In this document: piece by piece, positions 33,350 through 44,400 of the stretch | Layout of the letters: each line of letters begins with the position of its first letter | How positions within the stretch are numbered: position 1 is the first letter of the stretch | Source: Hydractinia symbiolongicarpus | Taxonomy: Eukaryota; Cnidaria; Hydrozoa; Anthoathecata; Hydractiniidae | Direction of reading: 5' to 3' | DNA: 64,000 bases | NCBI RefSeq assembly: GCF_029227915.1 | Contig: NC_079877.1 | Location: 25,567,851 to 25,631,850 of the forward strand | Notes under the pieces: generated by a model | Told to the model about the DNA's origin: nothing | Databases searched by the model: none | Seen by the model: the letters and a program-made list of their open reading frames with translations, nothing else | Translations under genes and position numbers: made by a program

Positions 33350-33950
33350 TACGATGGCCCTGCTGAAGGGTGTCATGCACTTCTCACCAAATTTTTTTAC
33401 TTCCCTCTACTTTTTTTTCACTTCCCGCTTTTTTTTTACTTCTCGCTATTTTTTTTTTCACTTCCCGCTTTTTTTTTCACTTCCCGCTTTTTTTTACTTC
33501 CGCAAGCCTTGATCATTCGCGCATCTTTTTCTACTCCATATTATCAACAACTAGGTGGTGGCCAACTAAATTTGGCAGATCTTTGATGGTTTTATTTCAG
33601 TATTATCATTTAAGTTTGGTTTATCCTAGATCTAGATAATGTTATAATTTACGTTTGGCGTCGTGTAGTTTGGTTTATTCTTGAACTAGTTAAATACGAG
33701 CCCTAAATTTTTTAAGTGTTGTTTATTCTAGGGATAAAAGTGCTCAGAGTGAATTTAGTAAAAAAAAAGCATGAAGTAAAAAAAAAGCGGGAAGTGAAAA
33801 AAAAAGCGGGAAGTGAATAAAAAAGCGGGAAGTGAAAAAAGCCGGAAGTGAAAAAAAAGCGGGAAGTGAAAAAAAAGCGGGCAGTGAAAAAAAAGTAGCG
33901 GGAAGTAAAAAAAATTGGTGAGAAGTGTATGACCCTTCAGGGCCATCGTA
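33350..33950. mobile_element. 601-bp foldback element with TACGATGGCC ends and a CACTTCCCGC tandem array
   Basis: The ends TACGATGGCCCTGCTGAAGG and, in reverse complement, TACGATGGCCCTGAAGGGTC are inverted repeats that run on through CACTTCTCACCAA. Inside each arm is an array of ~15-17 bp units (CTTCCCGCTTTTTTTT on the left, its complement AAAAAAAGCGGGAAGTG on the right). ACTTTC flanks both sides (33,344-33,349 and 33,951-33,956), a 6-bp target duplication. The single-copy centre has no recognised gene. A relative with the same tips lies at 46,844-47,721. Confidence 0.8.
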
Positions 33951-34283
33951 ACTTTCATCAATTTTTTTTCAAATTTTATTTTTTCCCGCCGTATAGAAAA
34001 AAAAATATTACGCGACTAAATGAAAATGGGATCTGCAGTGCTCTGCAAAAAATCTGGTCTTTTTACTAATGGTACAAAAATGTTTTTTTAAATACGTAAA
34101 TTACATTTTTTTTCTAAAAAATATTAACAGTGCTTTTTGCTAATAAATATTTCCAAAAGTAAAAAATGTTTAAAAAAATGAATTAAAAATTTAAAAGATT
34201 TTAGATCAATGTTTTTTATCCGAAAAAAGCAAACAGCAAACATGAGAACCTAATATTTTTGTAAATTGGATCTATTTGTCAAA

Positions 34284-34386
34284 CTCGTCCCCAGGACCTC
34301 TTTTCGCTTTTTTGTTATCTTTTTTGATAACTTCTTCTTCGCGCCGTCCCGATATAAAAAAAGCAAAAAGTTGTCCTGGGGACGAG
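34284..34386. repeat. hairpin-forming repeat, CTCGTCCCCAGGAC arms
   Basis: Perfect 14-bp inverted repeats CTCGTCCCCAGGAC (34,284-34,297) and GTCCTGGGGACGAG (34,373-34,386) enclose ~75 bp. A diverged relative (CCCCAGGACCTTTTGTCTG ... CCTGGGAACGAGGTTG) occurs at 39,750-39,845. Confidence 0.55.
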
Positions 34387-34439
34387 ATTGCTGATTTGTA
34401 GGAAAGGGATCTTTTTTATCCGTGTCTCTTAAAGCTTGG

Positions 34440-34725
34440 TTACCTTCTTCCGAATCTCTTTCACAATAGCCGTATTCCGTCTGTCTGTTTGTGCGGGAGA
34501 AAAAAGTCGTGTTACGGAAACACGAAATACGATATATAAAGGACGGGCTACCCCGTGAATTTTTACACGGGCTACCGGCTAGTTTCTTTAATAATAGCCG
34601 AATTTCGTCTGTCTGTCTGTCGCGCAAAATGATACCGCAAATAGCGGGACGCACACAGGCGCTATAAAAATAACGGGCGAGGCCGTGGATTCTTCCACGG
34701 GTAACACTAGTTTTGCCGACTTAAT
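34440..34725 (-). repeat. tandem short copies of the dispersed ACTAGT family
   Basis: Two units of about 130 bp follow each other, each with GTCTGTCTGT, then CGGGA, then a GTGGA/TCCAC- or GTGAA/TTCAC-type hairpin and CTAG. On the minus strand they read from hairpin to GACAGACAGAC, as in the copy at 39,360-39,500. Confidence 0.5.
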
Positions 34726-36990
34726 TCTTACGAAAATAAGAAATACTACATATCGCCTTTCCCAGGGCGTATTGTTACTGCTTTTGTTGGCTGCGTGTCT
34801 TTTGTTAACTGCTAACGTCAAAAGTGACAGTATGTTAGGGAAACGAGTTTGTAGCTGCTATATTCATAATCATATTTTTTTTCCTTTTCGCTCCTTATTT
34901 TCATCGCTCTTGTCTTCCCTGAAATTTTTTGTTTTCTTGTGGCGAGAGTATCAATGCGTTCATCAAATCATATAAAATATACTCAGTATTTTAAATAATA
35001 ATACTAAAAAGGAATATTGCTTAGTATAAATATATTATTTGAGAAAACCTTCGTTCACTTACCCAGATATGTCCATTTTTCTTTTAAGTAAATTTTTTTT
35101 GAAGTGAAGCGTGATTTTACATCCACAAACCACGTGGATACCACGGAATATGTAGAACAATAAAAGAATGGTTATTATAGCTTATTGTTCCGATTTCGTT
35201 CCCAATGCTCATTATCGACGTATTACCATTGGCTTTATATTGTTTTTTAACAATCGGTACCATAGCTAGAAAACAATTTAAGAATAGTAAGCAGAATATG
35301 ATCAACTATGCTCAAATACAATAGAACCTGAACTGAAAATATAGTACCAGCTTGTGAAGTTTTTCTGTTTTTTTATTCGAGTCCTGCTAAGATCAATTAC
35401 TAAAACGCATGTCCTTGTTTTTCAAAGCTATTGATATCAGGCTTTTGAGAGTTTCATTTAGTTGGATCGTAGCAGATTTTTTGGAGGAATTTCATTATTA
35501 GCATATAAAATATTTTTCACAGTTTCATATCAATTGATTATTAATTACAGGGATAGACTGCCTTTTTATTTTTATTTTACGGAGAGGAAAGAAAACAGAA
35601 AATACGACCGGAACATCCTGGTGAGTGTTTTTATATGCCAAATCTACCTCTCCCTTTTTTCGCCATCGCAACTTAACGTCCACTGTTGCCCTCTCCCTAT
35701 TTCTCACCCGATAAACACGCTTATTGTTATAAGAATAGTGTTTTTTCGTTTCAGCCTCAGTATTCTTAACTTTTTGACAAATCTTAGCCTGGAATATTCT
35801 TAAAAATACGAGGATCTTAAAAATATAAGCCGCTCTTTGTGAGAATGAAGAGAACAAGCAAGAGAACAAACAAGCGAACAAAAAATTTCGGCATCTTGAC
35901 TTCAATAGTAAAAAGGAAAAAATTTAGGAGTCACAAACAATAGGAAAACATGCTTTCATAATGAACAATCAACGCTTTTTTTCAACCTCGTAACCAGAGC
36001 TTCTTGTCTTTTTGAACACATTATTTAGGATGAACGCAACATGATCACAACAAAAAACCTTTCCCGGGACTATATTATAAGCATTCTATTTGATTTGCTG
36101 CAGCTTTTGCCTATTTCAATATCTATTCCGCGAAAATAACATGCGCAAACATTAGCCCTTTTCGGTAATGCAGCGCCATAAACACATTAATTCGACCTGC
36201 GCTTACGTTAGACTAAAAAGAGCTTGGGACGAAGTTGGTATTTCATTTCAAAAATTAACCACAGGCGCATTATGATATGAGAAAATAAATTGAAAACAAT
36301 TGCCAATTTATCGTATACATTTCACACCTATGTGGTACTTGCAAAACCATTGTTTGAGAGTGTTTAGTAATTATTTAATATTTTTTATGTTATCTATGTT
36401 ATCCATTCGTGATTTATTGCTGGTGAACAAATACCTTTTTACTGGGCACGAATTTGACTTGATAATTTGCATACTCTTCTGTTTCTTATTATATGTATTT
36501 TTATTTCTTTTTAATTTACCTGAGACCTGAGAACTAAGTTTTTTAAGAGACTGAAATGTTTGGGTGGTTAGGTAGCGTAAGGTAACTTATGTGACCTGTG
36601 GAATACACCAGCCGTCAGTTTAGAGAACTTTAGAGCTCTTTGGGTGAGATCAATTTTATGCTGAAGTCTCTGAGTTTTATCTGAAACCATTTTTTCTTTT
36701 TCTCAATCTTTTATATTATATTACCTTGAAGCTGGAGTTTAAATGAAAACAGATGTCCTTCGCGAAAAAATCTTGGAAACGAGTCTTTAGTAAGTGATAA
36801 TAAAATCACTTCAGCCAACCTCGATCCCAGGACATTAAGAGATAAATAAAAGGTCGTGAAATTAAGGTTCTTGTTTAGTTACTTTTATTGCTAAAAAAAA
36901 TTAACCAATATCTTTCGAGAACAAATGCGATAACTTGTTTATTATTGGTTGGTAAAGTTTCATATTTTCTTTCTTCTAATCACATGTAAA
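34726..36990. other. AT-rich DNA, no gene firmly recognised
   Basis: Most open frames are low-complexity. One weak candidate exon lies at 35,550-35,624: after acceptor TTAATTACAG it reads TERKENRKYDRNIL to a consensus GTGAGT donor. Its phase would fit the weak exon at 40,352-40,400, but nothing else supports it. Confidence 0.35.
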
Positions 36991-37072
36991 AGGCATATTG
37001 AAAAATGGGAGCCCGGAGCTAGGAGCTCTATATCATATATCGGGAGCCAAAAAAAATAAAAAGTATTAATAG

Positions 37073-37155
37073 TACTAGTCGATAGCCCGTGGAAAAATCC
37101 ACGGGTTTGCTTGTTCTTTTTTTTCAGACAGAGGTATACGGGTATTATAATATAC
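37073..37155 (+). repeat. minimal ACTAGT-family unit, 83 bp
   Basis: ACTAGTCGATAGCCCGTGG, a perfect CCCGTGGAAAAATCCACGGG hairpin, then TCAGACAGAGGTATACGGG and TATTATAATAT. It shows both ends of the family with almost nothing between, and is followed at once by a second copy starting ACTAGTCGAGAAAG. Confidence 0.6.
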
Positions 37156-37990
37156 TAGTCGAGAAAGCGTGTGGAAAAATCCACTGAGGCAGGATAGAAA
37201 TAAAACTGGAGCATCTTTTGAATTTTGATGACGTTAGCAATCCATCCACAAAAGAAATTGGAACCTTGTTTTCACGTTGCTTCTATTGTGTAGAGCTTAA
37301 AGCGCTAAAGAAAATGTATATGATAAACGGTTGCAGAGATATTGCAAAGATATTGGGGTTTAAAGTTTATTGATGACGTCGTCAACCCGTCCATTTCGAA
37401 ACAGATTCGGGGACCAAGGTTTAGAAAACTTACCCAAATTGGTCCCAGATAATCCCTACTTACCCATGCGTTGAAGAATAACTGACGTCACCACCTCCGT
37501 TTCCAAGTTATTTGGCCTCAAAGTTTTAAGTGCACTGACGTTAACATCAATATCTTACTTTAAATTAATGAAGCCATTACAATGCACTTAATGATTTTTC
37601 ACCGGGTGGGTAGCTAGGGACCACCAGGACCAATTTGGGTAACTTTTCCAAACCTGGGTCCCCAAATCCGTTTCGGAGTGACGTCATCAAAAAACCTTTA
37701 AACCCTAATATCTCTGCAACCGTTTGTCACAAGTACATGGATCATATACATTTTCTTGATCAGCGTTTCAAGATCTATACAATGAAGGCAGCAGGAATAC
37801 AAATCTCTTAAAAAACGTTTTTTGTCTTCACGGGTCATTCTTGACGTCAGCAAAATTTTTAAACCCTCCTATCTCAATAACCGCTCATCAAAAGCCCATG
37901 ATCATATACATTTTCCTGATCAGCGCTTTAAGCTCTCCACAATAGAGGCAATGTGAAAACAAAATTTTTAATTTTTTTTAGTGGATGATC
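37156..37990. repeat. head-to-head pair of TGACGTCA-rich dispersed elements (long inverted repeat)
   Basis: A plus-oriented copy (37,156 to ~37,560) meets a minus-oriented copy (~37,590-37,990). Paired blocks include CAACCCGTCCATTTCGAAAC at 37,382 with its complement near 37,665, and TACCCAAATTGGTCCCAG at 37,432 with its complement near 37,630. TGACGTCA-type palindromes occur at about 37,374, 37,482 and 37,680. Both correspond to the element at 16,590-17,312. Confidence 0.65.
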
Positions 37991-38289
37991 TAAGACATAA
38001 CATTTTCGGCTACATCAAAAGAAACAAGAAACCCTGGGGGCTCTAAGAATTTCCGCTCGCTACCAAAATATTTGATGACAACCTGCTAATTCGTTGTGTT
38101 ATCGTGCCAAACATTCGAAAAGGTTTGGTGCATGAAACTCTGAAGATAAAGCACACAAGTGACATTATATCTTACAGCAAACGCAAACAAAAGGAAACGT
38201 GTTATAATAAACTCACATTTTAAAAGAAATTGCTATCAAAAAATACAGCCTATCATATTCATGGTTGAAAGTCTTGCGATTGAAACGTT

Positions 38290-39040
38290 TATGGTCTTAA
38301 ACGGCATTTAGTTGACAAAAAATCAAAATTTTGATGTGACCATCATTTTCAGCATACTTTTTGTATTAACTGTGCTAATTTTTGTCGAAAATAAAGTAGT
38401 TTTAATTTTTGGACCAATTTTGGCCTAAAATGACATTTACGTAACAAGAAATCAAAATTTTGATGTCACCATCATGTTCAGCATACTTTATTTGTTAACT
38501 TTGCCAAATTTTGTTGAAAATAAAGTAGTTTTAATTTTTGGACCAGTTTTGGCTTAAAATGACATTTAAGGTGGCAAAAAAACAAAATTTTGATGTCACC
38601 ATCATGTTCGGCATACTTTATTTGTTAACTGTGTCAAATTTGGCCGAAAATGAAGTGGTTTTAATTTTTGGACCAATTTTAGCCTAAAATGACATTTACG
38701 TAACAAGAAATCAAAATTTTGATGTCGCCATCATGTTCAGCATACTTTATTTGTTAACTGTGCCAAATTTTGTTGAAAATAAAGTAGTTTTAATTTTTGG
38801 ACCAATTTTGGCCTAAAATGACATTTAGGTGACAAAAATCAAAATTATAATGTCACCATTATGTTCAGCATACTTTTTTTGTTAACTGAGCCAAATTTTG
38901 TAGAAAATATAGTAGTTTTAATTTTTGGACTAATTTTGGCCTAAAATGACATTTAGGTGACAAAAATCAAAATTATAATGTCACCATTATGTTCAGCATA
39001 CTTTTTTTGTTAACTGAGCCAAATTTTGTAGCAAACAAAT
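38290..39040 (+). repeat. six-copy ~129-bp tandem repeat
   Basis: The unit begins TCAAAATTTTGATGTCACCA and contains ATGTTCAGCATACTTTATTT and AGTAGTTTTAATTTTTGGACC, ending TTGGCCTAAAATGACATTTA. Starts fall at about 38,323, 38,452, 38,582, 38,711, 38,839 and 38,967, a spacing of 128-130 bp. The last two units share variants (AAAATTATAATGTCACCATT) not seen in the first four. Confidence 0.85.
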
Positions 39041-39339
39041 ACCAATTTTGGCCTGTAACGTCATTTAGATGACTTCCCAGTACTTAGGGAGCATGGGTAC
39101 GAAGTTTAAATCTGTGACGTTGCAATTGACCATTTGAGACATGGTTAGTTAGTTAGTCAGTTATACCAATACTATCCTCCTCTCGGAGGAACGTGAAATC
39201 CCAGGGTCGATTTTTTATCAAAAAATGCTCCGAAAGAAAAAAACGACGGTTTTAAAGAATTTCCTACGCCTTCGGGCGCGGAAATTCAAATATGCACCAT
39301 CCACTTTGCCTGTAACAAACAGACAAACTCTTCGTATTA

Positions 39340-39500
39340 TTATAGAGATAATAATAATATAGACTAGTCGCTCGTCTTTTATGTATCGCATTTCGTGTTT
39401 CCGTATCAAGACGACTCTTTCACAGACAGACAAACAGACGACGGTTATTATCAAAGAGACTATTCGTTGGCCCGTGAAAAATTTACACTTACTCGTACAC
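39340..39500 (+). repeat. ACTAGT-family short unit
   Basis: ATATAGACTAGTCGCTCGTC, ACAGACAGACAAACAGACG and GGTTATTATCAAAGAGACTA form a unit like those at 34,440-34,725, in the opposite orientation. A tail fragment (AACAGACAAACTCTTCGTA, TTATTATAGAGAT) abuts it. Confidence 0.5.
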
Positions 39501-40351
39501 TATAAGCAACTTAACCTCTTAACCTTTAAGTCACCATAACCTTTTTCTATGACATGATTTTTATTACTTGATTTTTAAATCAGTTTTTCTAATTTCTTTT
39601 ATTTTTTATTGATCTTAATTAATAGTGTATGGATAGGAGATACCTCTACTACATATTTCTCAATACTTTTTTACTTGTCTGTCGCTGAGTTCTAAGCGGC
39701 TGAGAAAAAGATGCAATGAATATCAATCAATGATTTATTTTCTTCCCCAGGACCTTTTGTCTGTTTTTGAGGTTGTCTGGCTTTCCCAACCCCTTCCCCA
39801 GGGTCTTGTGGCTCCCGAGCCGTTATTATCCTGGGAACGAGGTTGTGGCTTTCCTACAAAAAGAGACGAGATTGTAAGCAAGTTTGGATAGTAATAGAAT
39901 ATGTCATTCCGTGATGTATGTCCGATTCAGTCTGGCTCAATTAAATATATCCCTTTGCTTAATAAAAGACTTTAAGTAAACTAAGTTTATCTACGAGTAG
40001 CTATATCATGTTCTCTTTCGTTCATAAATAAAAAAAAAGGAAAAAGTTAAAGAAATAAACTATTCTTTCACTGTTTGGTGTAGAAATAAAGTTTCATAGC
40101 TACTTCTTTGTTAATTTTTATGTACAAGTATTTCCGACGTTAGGTATATTTCTTTCATAAAAGTAAATGAAAATTTTATTATGGTCAGTACTTTATAGTA
40201 TTTAAATTTTGAGCTCCTGGCTGCGGATGTGAGGCAGACTTCGGGCTCCTGACTCCCGGCTTCCGAAGGTCTAAGCTCCCGGCTCCCATGTAAAAATCAC
40301 TTCACAATTTTGATTCAACTTCTGTGAATCCTTTATTTTATTCTCATGCAG

Positions 40352-40400
40352 ATAACACAATATCCTTGGCTGTCTAAAAATGGAATTACGTCAAAGACAG
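40352..40400 (+). CDS. weak candidate upstream exon of the SET gene
   Basis: Acceptor TATTCTCATGCAG and donor GTACGT enclose 49 nt reading ITQYPWLSKNGITSKT in the only open phase (0 to 1). It does not join in phase directly to the next supported exon, so an intermediate exon would be needed. Confidence 0.25.
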
Positions 40401-41338
40401 GTACGTGTCATTGCCTATATCAAATAATGAATGGGTCCAAGCTTTTCTACCTATTACAAAGTCTGTTAGAATTTAGTTAATATTTTGCATGCGTTCTCAC
40501 CATTTGATAATTTTACCAGTTTTGTGACCGTTTTCCGCTTATTAAGTGTCCATCTTTCTCATGAACAATAGTGTGTTTTTAAATTGTTGCCTAAAAGTTG
40601 TGTGGATGCTATCCTACACATGCACCCAAAGCAACTGGATGCGGATAAAAAATTCCGTAGAAAAATAACGTCGTAAACAATATCAATCGATCATTTAATC
40701 AACCACAGCTTGTCAACCTGGCATTTTGCCGACATATTTTAAATTGAAATTTATATAGCTGGTGAGCAATGGTACTAAATTGATAATTTCCATTCAATCA
40801 AACCGTTCTTCCTCTTGGTTGAATCTGTACGTTTTATCTTTTTTAAAAACAAACAGATCTCTTTGTTTCGATGTTCATATTTTCAGACTGTATGTTTTAA
40901 GCAGGTAGGAGTAAAATGGAAATGCATTTTTAACTCCACAGACTGCTCATGTTTGCATGCTGAATGTACTGCAAAAATGCAGGTTGCCAACTTATATAGT
41001 ATTTTTTTTTTTTTTTATTTGTTGACATGTGTCTTTTACAAGTACTTTCGTAAAAAAAATATTCTAAAATATTAAGTTGTATCTCTTTATCCCAAGTTAA
41101 TGACACATCTTTTAATTTAAAATTTCATTACATATTCATTCTCTGACAATCAGCATGGCCGCTTCTTCGTCTCATTAAAAAGAAACCAATTTACTCCTTT
41201 TGAAGACATTAATTCATGTAATTTTAAAATAAGACCAACAGTCGAGCAGACAGGTTCGTTTTATCACAATGTATCAAAAGTTATAGCAGAATAACTATTG
41301 TAAGAGAATATTTGTAATATATCATTTTGTCTGTTTAG

Positions 41339-41432
41339 AAAAAAGACATACAGTGCAACCGACATATGAAATTATTACATAGTGACATAGACCGGCGTGG
41401 ATTCAAAAAGGTGCATATTGGTAAAGATATTG
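41339..41432 (+). CDS. SET-gene exon with second half of a C2H2 finger
   Basis: Acceptor TTGTCTGTTTAG and consensus donor GTAAGT bound 94 nt reading CNRHMKLLHSDIDRRGFKK and ending in phase 1, which joins exactly to the SET exon as KDI-GYGVV. The His pair (H-x4-H) is present; the Cys pair would lie in an upstream exon, possibly 41,240-41,290 (SQCIKSYSR). Confidence 0.55.
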
Positions 41433-44400
41433 GTAAGTGTTCAAAAGTGATGTGCAAAACCTTAAACAATTAATTATAAAAGTACCGTAAGGGCCTAGGC
41501 GCTTATTAAATATTTAGAATAAGAAGAGGCACTTAATTGTTTTATTGGAATAAAAATATATTTTTACTGAAAAAGGGGGTTCTAGAAGAGTTTTTTGTAG
41601 TAAAAATTAGCCGTCTACTATTAATGTTCCCATCTCCTTCGTAGCTTTCGTCAACTACACACGAACATCTAAATAAGATAGCGTTTGATCCGTACCATCC
41701 GGTAGAAGAAGTAAGGCTCCGTAGAATTTGTATATTTAAACTGTTTTATAGGGACCCTTTCTCAGAAAGGAGGTCTTCAGATTCTCTTTCTCTTCAGTTT
41801 CAAGGAGCGCTTACTTGAGAACAGTGCCTAATAAAAAGGGTGCCTAATAGAGTCTTAAAAAAGCTGCTTCAGAAGCTGGATACTCACATGTTACACTGAT
41901 ACACATTTTGCTGCATTAATAAAATGTTCAAAACTACATCTGGGAATATAACATCCATTTATTGCAATGTCGTCAAAATCCATTATCAGTAGCATTGCTT
42001 CTTCTTAAACAGAGAAAAAATGCAATTTTTTTAGCGAGAACAAAATTAGGAAAAAATTGTATATAGGAGAAAAGATTCTAAATCAAATTACTCAGGTCAG
42101 ATTTAGCCCATTCATAGACCATTTCTCAACGTTCTCCTAATCTAGTAACTTCCGTAGATAAACGTAGTGAGGGCCAGGCTTAAAACAGGAACCTGGGAAC
42201 GACAACAAGCGCAGCAATATTCAAGCCAACTTGCTAATGTTTTTTTAATTGTGAGATTTGACAGCTAGCACAAGAAAGGCTACGGAAGTAAATAGACTCA
42301 GAGCAAAGCAGTAAGTTCGGGGTCGATGAAATAGGATACTCAGATTCAAAAAAAGTTCATCCTTATTAAAAAAATCACAAACAAGAAAACCAACTTCCGT
42401 AATTCTAAGATTCAACCATTGATAGTTTTCCACCCTTTCGGTGTGCAATACAATGTTTCTAATCGAACCGAAATATTTATATACTAGTGATATTATTTGA
42501 AAACTATTGAAAAAATAGGTTGTTTTAGATGTTTCGCTAACGTCAGCAGTGCATATACAAAAAAATGGCGAATATTAGTGCATTGGTTGCCTCTAATTAG
42601 TAGAGGTTGAGACGCTGATCAAAATAATTATAGAATCATATGTTTCTGACAAACGACCTACTAAAGCACAATTCTTTTTTAACTAATTTGTATACAATCC
42701 GTTTCCTTCATTGAATAGATCTTAAAACTCTGATCAAGAAAATGTATAGCATCACATATCTTTGACAAACGGTTGCAGAGATATTGGGGTTTGAAAGTTT
42801 TTTTGATGACGTCATTAATTGTTCCAAACAAGGTGGGTTAACACAGTTTTAGGAGGGAATTTTTTGATGAAGGAAGCCATTGCAGCGTAATCGCTTCCTT
42901 AATTGTATATAGTTTTTTTGACGGTACTATTTGTTTTAACGTCAAAGGTTGGTAAATTGCAGAACAATTTTATACGTAACGAAACAATACAAAATCAGTT
43001 TATATTTTTTTGTGTGTAAAACTTATCAGGATTTATTCAAGAGGAAAGTCGGGACTTAATCTATCGTTTTTACCAGTATATAAATTCTTTAAGTAGATAT
43101 ACTTGTGTGTGAAGTGTTAATTTACTTGTAAATTATCGCAATGCATGTTCAAATTAGCCTATATCAACTATTTTTTTGCGGTCTCATGATCTATCAACTT
43201 TCGTAGTAAAGCGTAGTTTGACATAGGGAACTGAGAACGACAACAATAATGCAGCATTATTCAGGCCAAGGCTTAAGGAGCTAGCTCCGTTAGTGAAATC
43301 TGAGAGCTAGCAAAGGAAATGCGGCTAAAGGTCATAGACCCAGTGGATTGCAGTAAGTTTGGGGTTGATAAAATGGGCTATTTCAAATGTTTTTTTTATT
43401 GTTTAGGTTATGGTGTCGTCACTTTGAGGGATTTTATTAAGGGAGAGTATCTTTTAAAATATCCTGGGGAGATGATAGCCGCGAAAGAAGGTAAAAGAAG
43501 AGATAAAATTTACGGAGAGCAAGGAAAAGGATGTTACCTTTTTTACTTCATACACAACGGCCAACATCTATGGTAGGTTCACCACCTTAACGTTTTGGTC
43601 TAGTAAAAAGATTCGTATCAAGCTGCAAATATAAATGAATACTATTTCCAAATTTTAGCATCGATGGTACTCACTCCCATCAGCTAGGACGTTTTGTCAA
43701 CGATTCTGAAAACGGAAATTGTGTGATGAAGAAAGTCGTCATTGACGGAGTCCCACATCTCGCTCTATTTGCCAGTGAGAACCTGAAGAAAGGTGTGGAA
43801 CTCCGTTATGATTACGGAGACTCGGAAAGTCTTTGGTGGCGGCATCAGAATAGTTCCTGTTTAAATGTAAGTAATATTTCAAAGTAATTTTTAAGTAAGA
43901 AATATTTCAAGTCGTGGTGAAATTGAGATATCAAAAATTTAAATTATCAACATCTCAATAGAATATAGTTTTTTTAATCCAATAATAAGTTTAAGGTGAC
44001 GGCATATCTTTCAAGCATGGTTTTTAAGTGTGTCTGTCTGTAACAGGCAAAGTCGATCTTCTTTTGAAGTGTGAATAAAACATCCTCTGAAAACCATGTT
44101 CTGTATTTTATGAACTTTTTGTTTGCATTTTTAATTAGCTAAAACGAATCATGTGATATGTAAAACGAATTAATAAAGTTTTATTGTATGATAATTTAGA
44201 TCATGTTCACACTTTTCGGATTGCTTTTTGTTCCGGAATAGTTACATTCCGCATTGAGTTGTCCACACATGTACGCGGTATTCCGTATCGGGCTGTTCAC
44301 ATGTGTGTTCCGCATAGAACCATTCCGTCGTCAGATTTGCTAATAAAGCATGCCACCTTTATTTTTTTCACATATGATATTTTAAAATTGCAATACTTGC

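Larger units (their letters stand above)
36995..40290. repeat. repeat cluster flanked by inverted GGGAGCCGGGAGC motifs
   Basis: ATGGGAGCCCGGAGCTAGG at 37,005 and, inverted at the other side, several GGCTCCTGACTCCCGG / AGCTCCCGGCTCCCATG units at 40,209-40,290 bracket a 3.3-kb block of repeats. They could be the ends of one large non-autonomous element or two insertions of a small GC-rich repeat. Confidence 0.35.

Noticed and set aside
33329-33961. Hydrophobic FF/L-rich ORFs on both strands at 33.3-34.0 kb
   Set aside because: They are translations of the CTTCCCGCTTTTTTTT array of the foldback element.
34250-34821. 134- and 77-codon minus-strand ORFs near 34.5 kb
   Set aside because: They cover the hairpin repeat and ACTAGT-family units; the RQTDEIR/NRQTEYGY phrases are the GTCTGTCTGT repeat read in frame.
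35462-35905. Overlapping ORFs of 113 and 126 codons on opposite strands
   Set aside because: No conserved motif on either strand; at most a short exon at 35,550-35,624 could be argued for.
39120-39160. GGTTAGTTAGTTAGTCAGTT as telomere-like repeat
   Set aside because: It is only three to four TTAG units and interstitial; TTAGGG or TTAGG arrays are not present.
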